From contig JAGCBE010000488.1 of the NCBI GenBank assembly GCA_017652345.1, positions 1 to 5,118 of the forward strand: a stretch of 5,118 bases of DNA. The letters are read 5' to 3'. Below, piece by piece: positions 1-5,118 of the stretch. Under the pieces are notes generated by a model. It did no database searches, had not been told where the DNA came from, and worked only from the letters and a program-made list of their open reading frames with translations. Each line of letters starts with the position of its first letter. Positions within the stretch are counted from its first letter, which is position 1. Position numbers and translations under genes: made by a program. The stretch is from Methanobrevibacter sp. (GTDB lineage Archaea; Methanobacteriota; Methanobacteria; Methanobacteriales; Methanobacteriaceae).

Positions 1-119
1 CCATTGATGTATAATCCGTTTGTACACCAACCATCACATTCGTTTTTATCATGTTCATTATTTTCTACAAAATACTTACATGTAATACAATGTGGTGTAT
101 TACCAATAACATGCTTCAA
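1..119 (-). CDS. Start of a second small Cys-rich protein, unknown function; 3' end outside window
   Basis: The frame is open from a stop at 140-138 to the window edge. No ATG occurs at its head, so the most likely start is TTG 119, giving 39 visible residues: MKHVIGNTPHCITCKYF, an Asn/Glu/Asp-rich segment, then ECDGWCTNGLYIN. The pattern C11-x2-C14-x13-C28-x3-C32 looks like a four-Cys zinc-binding or small ribbon-type module, and I recall similar CxxCKYF-type heads in short uncharacterised phage proteins. A purine-rich AGAAAGG (139-133) is 13 nt before the TTG, longer than ideal, so the start is uncertain. It follows the 56-residue gene by 52 bases and is probably in the same transcript. Confidence 0.5.
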   Translation of the reverse strand, partial: MKHVIGNTPHCITCKYFVENNEHDKNECDGWCTNGLYIN

Positions 120-164
120 TAACCAACACCAACCTTTCTACAATAACTATACACCTATTGTAGT

Positions 165-180
165 ACACAATTTATTGTGT
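165..180. repeat. AT-rich inverted repeat over the stop codon of the small Cys-rich gene
   Basis: ACACAAT and ATTGTGT are perfect inverted arms around two bases, or a 6-bp stem with a 4-nt loop if folded as RNA. The TAA stop of the 56-residue frame lies inside it. The stem is weak, so an operator-like site or chance are both possible. There is no T-run that would make it a terminator. Confidence 0.35.
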
Positions 181-342
181 GTCAAATGTTAAATTATCTG
201 GTTGTGGTTGAATTGTTACCCACTTTTGCATGATCCTATTCATTACACAATTACAACATGCAGTGGTTATAGGTTTACAGTTATAAGATTTCCACGCATC
301 ACATTTAGGTTCATCAATTATGTTAGTGGTGGTGGTTGTCAT
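172..342 (-). CDS. Small Cys-rich protein, unknown function (56 aa)
   Basis: This short frame begins at ATG 342, overlapping the primase-helicase stop as ATGA, and ends at TAA 174-172. It starts MTTTTTNIIDEPKCDAW and continues to a Cys cluster ACCNCVMNR, ending PQPDNLTFDTQ. Cysteines lie at 14, 22, 29, 30 and 32; two Trp (17, 40) and several Lys/Arg are present. The Cys spacing could hold a zinc ion, but there is no clean CxxC pair, and I recognise no family. Evidence for a real gene is the ribosome binding site with 8-nt spacing, the 4-base overlap with the upstream gene, and the fact that it fills space that would otherwise be empty. Small Cys-rich open frames are common next to phage replication genes. 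No signal peptide or membrane segment is visible. Confidence 0.65.
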   Translation of the reverse strand: MTTTTTNIIDEPKCDAWKSYNCKPITTACCNCVMNRIMQKWVTIQPQPDNLTFDTQ

Positions 343-2213
343 TTCACAAACACCCTTACCCTTTTACCATCAATTTTACGTTCTTCCACATGACAACCAA
401 AAGTTTTACGTACCGTTTTACTGAATTCTATTTGTGACATTGGATTATAGTTATTTTCCACGCAGAACATTCTGTAATCACGGTAAGCACCTGAACTTGT
501 TTGATCAATAACTTTATGTTCTTTGAAGAACAGTAACACCGGGTTGTTATTCAGTTCGTATTCTTCCAGTTCTTTAGTAACCGCTTCAGTTGTGGTGAAT
601 TCCTGATTAGTCAAAACCCTACATAAACCATCTAAAGCTAATTGTATAAACGCTTCAATAACATCTGGTTTACGCAGTTTGTACTTGATGAACGGATCAA
701 AATCAGGTGAATTTTTATCAAATGTAGCATTAAACGGTATGATGATTAATCTGTCAATAACCGCACCTGATTTATCTTTAATACGTGGTATATCATTAGC
801 ACTGAATAAAAGTTTAGCATAGTTACTAAACTGAAACGGATCTGCACCCTTTTTTTCAACCGTGATACGATCACCCGAAACAACTTTTTTAAAAATAGCA
901 GGATTTTTAATGAATTCATCACCAATATCATCACCGATATTTGCAAGTTTACCAACGATTTCAGCCGGCCTAAACGTGGTACATAGATCTGATAGATCCA
1001 GTGCAGAAATATTATTATCACCTAACATACGTGTGACCATATCCAGATATGTACTTTTACCATTCTTTTTATCACCGGTCAAAATAAACGCTTTTCTCAA
1101 TTCATTACGTCTGTACATGCAATACCCGGCCATTTCTTCAAGTAAGGATCTGATACCTGCATCACCGCAACTGATATTATTCAGCATGGTTTCAAGTATT
1201 TCAGAAGTTGCATCAGGGTTATAGTTGTGGTTGATCTTATTAGTTACTATGATTTCAGGACTAAACGGTAACAGTTCATCAGTAGTAATATCGTAAATAC
1301 CGTTTTTGAAACAAATGTAGTTACTTGTATCTTTATAATCTGCTTCATCTACTATCAGTTCCAAATAATCCAACACTTCTTTACGTTGTGAAGATTTCAG
1401 TGTTGGGATATACTCTATCATTTTCGACATGATAGCATTTTTACCTGCAACATAAACACCGTTCTGATAAATATGCAAGTTACCGTTGATCCGGATAACA
1501 TGACATTCATTACGCATGAATACTGAAAACTTATCAAACAGGAAATTACCCTTATTAAAAAACACTGGTTTTTTAAAAGCATCATCACGCATGATAACAG
1601 ATAGTTCTTTATCGTCTAACGGATCCTTCATAACAAAGTTGTTGATAATGGTAATGCACGTTTTAATATCTTCCACTGTAAAACCATTACCCTGTAACGT
1701 AAGAATATAATTAAACAGTGCCTGATTTCTACCATCACCAGATTTCATATCTAGGAATGAAAGTTCTTTAACCGGTACAATGGTTAACCATTTAGGTAAT
1801 ACATCATAATCTTCACCCGGTAAAATATCATACAGTATTTCACGTTCACGGCCGTTAAACTTCAGAACTTCATAACAGTTCTTATTACCTGATTTAACAT
1901 CAACCGGTATACCGATAGCCGTTTTTTGATGTGTATAGCATTTATCAAGCATTTCACCACGCTTGAATAAAAAGTGTTTACCACGTGTGGTTTTATATAC
2001 TCTACACTTCAGATCCTGATTTTCAACAATAGAAAGAAGTATTTCAGATGCATCTTCATCATCAACATCAATTAGAACCGTATCATCATCAAGTACACCA
2101 GCGTATTCAGGATATTTTTTTACCTGATCCAGTGTTAACAGTTCATCAGCAGATTTATCTTTAAAAGACATAGTACACTTTTTGTCTTTTGTTGGTACAT
2201 AGTTTTTAAACAT
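339..2213 (-). CDS. Primase-helicase: archaeo-eukaryotic-type primase domain, PriCT linker and D5-like SF3 helicase (624 aa)
   Basis: This protein primes and unwinds DNA at the phage fork. The N-terminal domain (about 1-145) has the three prim-pol metal/nucleotide motifs: D49-V-D51 (VLIDVDD), H80 (TTRGKHFLF) and D105 (IPVDVKSG). Residues 158-212 (GDGRNQALFNYIL, then NNFVMKDPLDDKELSVI) fit a PriCT-type primase C-terminal domain. The helicase follows: Walker A GDKKNGKST (380-388), Walker B IGDDIGDE with D428/D429, sensor-1 LLFSANDIPRI with N473, and a probable arginine finger R488 (VIDR). Residues 555-624 look like the winged-helix tail seen after D5 helicases. All expected catalytic residues are present, so it should be active. 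The primase domain is short, as in related phage proteins I recall. ATG 2213 is preferred to GTG 2219 for ribosome-binding-site spacing. The gene overlaps the polymerase by one base and the downstream Cys-rich gene by four (ATGA). Confidence 0.92.
   Translation of the reverse strand: MFKNYVPTKDKKCTMSFKDKSADELLTLDQVKKYPEYAGVLDDDTVLIDVDDEDASEILLSIVENQDLKCRVYKTTRGKHFLFKRGEMLDKCYTHQKTAIGIPVDVKSGNKNCYEVLKFNGREREILYDILPGEDYDVLPKWLTIVPVKELSFLDMKSGDGRNQALFNYILTLQGNGFTVEDIKTCITIINNFVMKDPLDDKELSVIMRDDAFKKPVFFNKGNFLFDKFSVFMRNECHVIRINGNLHIYQNGVYVAGKNAIMSKMIEYIPTLKSSQRKEVLDYLELIVDEADYKDTSNYICFKNGIYDITTDELLPFSPEIIVTNKINHNYNPDATSEILETMLNNISCGDAGIRSLLEEMAGYCMYRRNELRKAFILTGDKKNGKSTYLDMVTRMLGDNNISALDLSDLCTTFRPAEIVGKLANIGDDIGDEFIKNPAIFKKVVSGDRITVEKKGADPFQFSNYAKLLFSANDIPRIKDKSGAVIDRLIIIPFNATFDKNSPDFDPFIKYKLRKPDVIEAFIQLALDGLCRVLTNQEFTTTEAVTKELEEYELNNNPVLLFFKEHKVIDQTSSGAYRDYRMFCVENNYNPMSQIEFSKTVRKTFGCHVEERKIDGKRVRVFVK
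351..358 (-). promoter_or_regulatory. Ribosome binding site of the 56-residue Cys-rich gene
   Basis: TAAGGGTG on the minus strand sits 8 nt before ATG 342, inside the end of the primase-helicase gene. The spacing matches that of the primase and polymerase starts, which supports translation of this short gene. Confidence 0.6.
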
Positions 2214-3961
2214 CAACACAACCCCTTTCCGTATCTAACATCTATACCCCATTTATCCTTTATACGCTTTTCAGCTAGATCAACGTACCATTCCTTGTTT
2301 AGTGTGGCCGGTATCATCATTTCAGATACTGCACCGTTTTCAATATAACATCTATCCGGTGTATTAGCGTACTTATCTTTACGTTTATCTTTAACTTCAT
2401 AAATAGAACCATCTGTAGTACATGTAGATGCAAACACACGAAAACATTTCTGATCATACTTAATACCGTTGTGTTCTACATACTTATACTTAGGACTAAG
2501 TTTCACTACTTTCTGGAATTCCATATAGTTATGACAATTCATAATAGTTTTTGCAGGTAAAATACCCTTCATAAAGTAGTTACAGATGGCCGTGTTGATA
2601 ATTGGTAAATCATTATCAAGTGGTGATAGTTCTTTAACATAAGCACCTTTACGTTCCCATTTACCACTTTCCAGAAACTGAAACAGATAATTATTAACAT
2701 CACCTTGAAAAATACGTGATACATAATCAAAACCAAGTTTCATACGTGTTCTGGTTTCCCACTCAAAACACACATCATCTAACTGTTCAAAGTAATCACG
2801 GTGAATTTTAACTATCAAACCATCTGTATTACTTTGTATCAGTTCAAATGTTGGTACACTTTCCAGTTTATCAATTAGATCAACTAACATTAATTGACCG
2901 TTTATGCATATCAAGTTAGCGTTTCTAGGATCATACGCAGAACTTGTTTTATCTTTACAAATACCATATGCACCATTGATAACGATTTTCAACGGTGCCT
3001 GTTCTTTTTTCTTACCTTCATGTTTAAGTTTCAACCGGTATTCCTTAATATCAGCAAAACGTTCAGGCCGTTGTGCGTTTCTGGTCAATAGATCCCATTC
3101 AACCATTAGTGAAGGGTAATAACTTTCAACATCAACGTGAATAATCAGGTGTTCAGGATCACACACATAATTGTATTTATTCCTTGCACCATGAATACCA
3201 CCAAAACCAAGATTATGTAAAACACCTGCAATATGGAAACTGAAACCACTGTTCTTTTTACCGTCTTTTTCGTACCAGTGGTTAGCTGGATCAAAGAACC
3301 AGTTTTTTACATTCTCATATTTACCAAGTTTGATACCTGGTAATACTGATAGATCCCATTCATCAAACCATACCTCTTTTTCACACTCAAGTACAGTTGT
3401 AACCACTTGTGCTTTAGTTTTACAGATATTACTAAACGGTAACTGAAACATCTTAATCAGTGCGATAACCGCATCAAAATCAGATTTAGTAAGTAAAAAC
3501 ACGTTCAGTGTTTCCAAAACATCATTTGTACAGTATTCTTCAGTTTCACGTTTTTCTTCATCTGTCAACGGCCTGTCAATATCAAACGGTACTGAAGTTT
3601 CATGTATATTATGACCTTGATACGCTTCAAGTTGTTTTAGTGATTTTTCCGACTGCATCACGTCATAGTTCAGCATCTTCACACGCTTTAAAGCATCTGA
3701 AAACTTCCAGCCGGGTTGTTTATCTTTTATGATGAAATTGTTTATCTTATACGCAGAAAACCCACAAATGATACTTTTCATAACATACTGATCATAATGA
3801 CGTGAGTTATAACCAATATATATGCTATCATTGTGTGCCATATGAAATATACGTAGTTCTTCCGGATTATCCCAAATAACCTTACGTTCATGGTTAATTG
3901 GATCTATGAATACAACACACCAGTTGTATCTGAACACTTCAAAATCATAACCAATGATCAT
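2213..3961 (-). CDS. Compact family B DNA polymerase with 3'-5' exonuclease domain (582 aa)
   Basis: This is a replicative DNA polymerase with proofreading. Exonuclease motifs: Exo I YDFEVF (D6, E8), Exo II YNSRHYD (N52, D57) and Exo III YCTND (Y143, D147). A GGIHGA segment (254-259) links the exonuclease to the palm. Polymerase motif A is DVESYYPS (277-284, catalytic D277). Motif B is KIVINGAYG (325-333). Motif C is QSNTDG (376-381), where most family B enzymes have YGDTDS; the second catalytic Asp (D380) is kept and the first is Asn. Only about 40 residues separate motifs A and B, too few for the TPR1 insertion of phi29-type protein-primed enzymes, which fits RNA or DNA priming by the adjacent primase. 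The length is well below the usual 750-900 residues of cellular or T4-type enzymes. ATG 3961 is chosen for its ribosome binding site; starting at GTG 4021 would add 20 residues that lack exonuclease motifs. The stop overlaps the next start as TGATG. Confidence 0.93.
   Translation of the reverse strand: MIIGYDFEVFRYNWCVVFIDPINHERKVIWDNPEELRIFHMAHNDSIYIGYNSRHYDQYVMKSIICGFSAYKINNFIIKDKQPGWKFSDALKRVKMLNYDVMQSEKSLKQLEAYQGHNIHETSVPFDIDRPLTDEEKRETEEYCTNDVLETLNVFLLTKSDFDAVIALIKMFQLPFSNICKTKAQVVTTVLECEKEVWFDEWDLSVLPGIKLGKYENVKNWFFDPANHWYEKDGKKNSGFSFHIAGVLHNLGFGGIHGARNKYNYVCDPEHLIIHVDVESYYPSLMVEWDLLTRNAQRPERFADIKEYRLKLKHEGKKKEQAPLKIVINGAYGICKDKTSSAYDPRNANLICINGQLMLVDLIDKLESVPTFELIQSNTDGLIVKIHRDYFEQLDDVCFEWETRTRMKLGFDYVSRIFQGDVNNYLFQFLESGKWERKGAYVKELSPLDNDLPIINTAICNYFMKGILPAKTIMNCHNYMEFQKVVKLSPKYKYVEHNGIKYDQKCFRVFASTCTTDGSIYEVKDKRKDKYANTPDRCYIENGAVSEMMIPATLNKEWYVDLAEKRIKDKWGIDVRYGKGLC
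2222..2230 (-). promoter_or_regulatory. Ribosome binding site of the primase-helicase gene, with TGATG stop/start overlap
   Basis: GGAAAGGGG on the minus strand ends 8 nt before ATG 2213, within the last codons of the polymerase. The polymerase stop (2215-2213) shares one base with this ATG, an arrangement typical of translational coupling. The alternative GTG at 2219 would leave only 2 nt of spacing. Confidence 0.75.
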
Positions 3962-3970
3962 ACGGTAAAA

Positions 3971-3978
3971 TCCTTTCT
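3971..3978 (-). promoter_or_regulatory. Ribosome binding site of the DNA polymerase gene
   Basis: AGAAAGGA on the minus strand sits 9 nt before ATG 3961. It favours this ATG over the in-frame GTG codons at 4021 and 4018, which have no purine-rich sequence ahead of them and would place the hairpin inside the coding region. Confidence 0.75.
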
Positions 3979-3988
3979 TTAGTGAATA

Positions 3989-4010
3989 GCCGGGTGCATA
4001 AACACCCGGC
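3989..4010 (-). other. Perfect 8-bp GC-rich hairpin in the leader of the polymerase gene
   Basis: GCCGGGTG and CACCCGGC form a perfect 8-bp stem around a 6-nt loop (TTTATG in the mRNA sense). It lies in the 78-base gap between the DUF669-like stop (4040) and the polymerase ATG (3961), 10 bases before the ribosome binding site. No U-run follows on either strand, so it does not look like an intrinsic terminator. It could be an mRNA structure that controls polymerase translation or mRNA decay, or a protein-binding site. Its GC content stands out from the AT-rich surroundings. Confidence 0.7.
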
Positions 4011-4039
4011 CGTATCACCACCCATAGTAATAAATCAGT

Positions 4040-4525
4040 TTACGTTTCAAAAACACCATTAATGGTAATAGCGTTAAACGCTTTAGGATCATAACTTACA
4101 TTGAATGTAAGTTTATCCTGTTCACATTCAGTGAAAATATCAAGAATAACATCATTAAAATCACTGTATGTAGTGAATTCAGGTATGGTTTCAGTTTGAA
4201 GATTATCAAGCCAAGTAACTACAGTCTGAATAGCTTTAGCATCATTCCAGTTATCAGAAACCTTATTACCAAACAGTTTACGGTTAAAGAAAATGCATTT
4301 GTTCTTAAAAGTTCCTTCAGTAATTCTCATTCTGCATGAAAACATTGGTTCACCGGTTTTAGTTGGTCTGATTTCCATTTTGTCAACCTTGACCACATAA
4401 TCACCTTTTGGAATTTCAGGATATTCAGCAGATGCAGAATTTTCTTTTGCTTCTTTCAGATCTTTCTTAAACTGTTCATCAATAGCGTTATCAAACGCTG
4501 AAAAATCCATCATACTATCATTCAT
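4040..4525 (-). CDS. DUF669-like protein, probable phage single-stranded-DNA-binding protein (161 aa)
   Basis: This predicted soluble protein has no signal peptide or membrane segment. Residues 38-86 (IPKGDYVVKVDKMEIRPT, then KTGEPMFSCRMRITEGTFKNKCIFFNRKLFG) follow the DUF669 pattern: a G-Y strand, a short K-x-G-turn, a strand leading into an I-x-x-G-x-F/Y-K-x-K segment, then an aromatic run. An Asp/Trp-containing middle (W93, W105) and a beta-rich end (LTFNVSYDP, NAITINGVF) follow. DUF669 members lie in phage replication and recombination operons and are generally regarded as OB-fold-like ssDNA-binding proteins. The role here, coating ssDNA for the polymerase and the ATPase, is inferred from family and position. 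ATG at 4525 is chosen because a GGGGG ribosome binding site lies 9 nt upstream; the in-frame TTG at 4531 would sit only 3 nt from it. The gene begins 2 nt after the stop of the upstream gene, so translation is probably coupled. The acidic C-terminal tip typical of bacterial SSB is absent. Confidence 0.75.
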   Translation of the reverse strand: MNDSMMDFSAFDNAIDEQFKKDLKEAKENSASAEYPEIPKGDYVVKVDKMEIRPTKTGEPMFSCRMRITEGTFKNKCIFFNRKLFGNKVSDNWNDAKAIQTVVTWLDNLQTETIPEFTTYSDFNDVILDIFTECEQDKLTFNVSYDPKAFNAITINGVFET

Positions 4526-4527
4526 GT

Positions 4528-5118
4528 TCAATTACCCCCATTTTCAGACTGTTCAACAGTTCTTCTACGTCTACGTGGTACAATAGTTTCAGTAACACCT
4601 TCAGGTGTTTCAGGAATAGCAAACGGTAAATCAGAAAAATCTTCAGGTGTTTCAGCCTGTTCTGCTACCGGTTTACGTCTACGTCTACGTACCGGTGCTT
4701 CTTCAGTAACCGGTGCTGGTTCTGGTTCAGATACCGGTGCAGGTGCAGTTACTGGTTCAGCAACCGGTTCTGCATTAACAGGTTCATCATTAACAGGTTC
4801 TGCTACTGTTTCAGATCTTCTAACACGCTTTCTAGGTTCAGGTGTTTCAACAACCGCTTCACTATCCATTGCATCAATATCAGCATCTGATACTGCACCA
4901 TCAAAACCGTAATAATTACGGATCTTTTCATCAACGTATTTAAGATCATTCTGAATTGCACGTGAAGGAAACATGCCAAACGGTGATTTAACAGTATCTT
5001 TACCGTTGTTTTGAGTAACAAATGTATAATTACCATCTGCTACATTGGTTTTCAACACAATAGTTGACATACCTTCAAGTACGATTTTTTCATCAAGCAA
5101 CTTACCGATAGTTTTGAG
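4528..5118 (-). CDS. C-terminal part of a probable phage RecA-like (Sak4-type) P-loop ATPase with an Arg/Pro/Glu-rich tail; 5' end outside window
   Basis: The frame is open to the window edge: six more codons (LKTIGK) precede the first possible start, a TTG at 5100, so the gene is read as 5'-truncated, with 196 residues visible. Residues 1-72 (IGKLLDEKIVLEG, then TFVTQNNGKDTVKSPFGMF, then NDLKYVDEKIRNYYGF) match my recollection of the C-terminal end of phage Sak4-like AAA/RecA-type ATPases, which assist strand annealing and recombination and often sit just before DUF669 genes. The Walker motifs would lie outside the window, so the ATPase call rests on this C-terminal resemblance and on context. 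From about residue 75 the protein becomes low complexity: acidic and Pro-rich (repeated EPV/APV) with basic clusters at 96-101, 144-149 and 182-186. It ends SENGGN, and its last codons carry the ribosome binding site of the next gene. If the resemblance is wrong, it is an unknown protein with a disordered tail. Confidence 0.6.
   Translation of the reverse strand, partial: LKTIGKLLDEKIVLEGMSTIVLKTNVADGNYTFVTQNNGKDTVKSPFGMFPSRAIQNDLKYVDEKIRNYYGFDGAVSDADIDAMDSEAVVETPEPRKRVRRSETVAEPVNDEPVNAEPVAEPVTAPAPVSEPEPAPVTEEAPVRRRRRKPVAEQAETPEDFSDLPFAIPETPEGVTETIVPRRRRRTVEQSENGGN
4531..4896 (-). repeat. Low-complexity coding region: EPV/APV repeats and three Arg clusters
   Basis: This is the 3' part of the ATPase-like gene. 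Degenerate EPV, AEPV and APV units fill about 4699-4806. Basic clusters lie at 4816-4833 (RKRVRR), 4672-4689 (RRRRRK) and 4561-4575 (RRRRR). Pro, Glu, Val, Ala and Thr dominate and long hydrophobic stretches are absent, which fits an intrinsically disordered tail. On the DNA, an ACCGGT or AACAGGT core recurs with the repeats, which suggests growth by slippage or duplication. Confidence 0.75.
4535..4539 (-). promoter_or_regulatory. Ribosome binding site of the DUF669-like gene
   Basis: A GGGGG core (TGGGGGT on the minus strand) sits 9 nt before ATG 4525, inside the last codons of the upstream gene. It decides the start: the TTG at 4531 is too close to it. Confidence 0.7.

Noticed and set aside
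4..393. Two plus-strand open frames of 62 and 63 codons (4-192 and 202-393)
   Set aside because: They lie antisense to the Cys-rich genes and the primase end, have no ribosome binding site, and have compositions (His/Thr/Leu-rich) typical of antisense shadows.
746..1021. Minus-strand 91-codon frame inside the primase-helicase; a similar 77-codon frame lies at 4803-5036
   Set aside because: Each overlaps a well-supported gene in another frame and reads as hydrophobic shadow sequence.
862..1224. Plus-strand open frame of 120 codons inside the primase-helicase
   Set aside because: It is fully antisense to the conserved helicase motifs, without a ribosome binding site or recognisable domain.
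2214..2219. GTG 2219 as the primase-helicase start
   Set aside because: It is only 2 nt from the GGAAAGGGG site; ATG 2213 has 8-nt spacing and forms the TGATG overlap.
3989..4010. Hairpin as an intrinsic terminator
   Set aside because: No T-run follows the stem on either strand, and it would separate co-functional genes of one operon.
3962..4021. Longer polymerase start at GTG 4021 (20 extra residues)
   Set aside because: No ribosome binding site precedes the GTG codons, the extra residues precede Exo I without a known motif, and ATG 3961 has AGAAAGGA at 9 nt.
3945..4025. Possible 26-residue leader peptide (MGGDTAGC...) spanning the hairpin and overlapping the polymerase start
   Set aside because: There is no ribosome binding site ahead of its ATG and no regulatory codon run; it is kept only as a remote possibility.
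4561..4810. Repeats in the Arg/Pro-rich region as a CRISPR array or iteron-type origin
   Set aside because: The units are short, degenerate and in frame with a protein, without regular spacers; they are explained as a low-complexity coding repeat.

Overview
The window looks like part of the replication module of a tailed bacteriophage or integrated prophage. It is AT-rich and tightly packed, and every supported gene lies on the minus strand, so transcription runs from position 5118 toward position 1. The gene joints are 1-base or 4-base overlaps, or gaps of a few bases, with strong purine-rich ribosome binding sites (AGAAAGGA, GGAAAGGGG, TGGGGGT, TAAGGGTG) 8-9 nt before ATG. Together with the protein families this suggests a phage of Bacillota or similar low-GC gut bacteria. 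The host is an inference; nothing in the window fixes it.

In transcription order the layout is as follows. (1) 5118-4528 is the 3' part of a gene that enters from outside the window. Its first ~72 visible residues resemble the C-terminal end of phage RecA-like P-loop ATPases (Sak4 type, recombination/annealing helpers). They are followed by a long low-complexity tail with three arginine clusters. (2) 4525-4040 is a DUF669-like protein, a probable phage single-stranded-DNA-binding protein. (3) A 78-base gap holds a perfect 8-bp GC-rich hairpin. (4) 3961-2213 is a compact family B DNA polymerase with an intact 3'-5' exonuclease and a variant motif C (SNTDG in place of GDTDS). (5) 2213-339 is a primase-helicase with an archaeo-eukaryotic-type primase (prim-pol) domain, a PriCT linker and a D5-like SF3 helicase. 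(6) 342-172 is a 56-residue Cys-rich protein that overlaps the primase stop. (7) 119 to the window edge is the start of a second small Cys-rich protein.

Together these genes would supply most of a self-contained replisome: unwinding and priming (primase-helicase), synthesis with proofreading (polymerase), ssDNA protection (DUF669-like protein) and recombination or annealing (the ATPase). The two small Cys-rich genes have no assignable role. I found no tRNA, rRNA, CRISPR array, insertion sequence, convincing promoter or intrinsic terminator. No wholly undescribed system is evident. The points most worth a second look are the polymerase motif C, the hairpin before the polymerase gene, the Arg-cluster tail and the two short Cys-rich genes.
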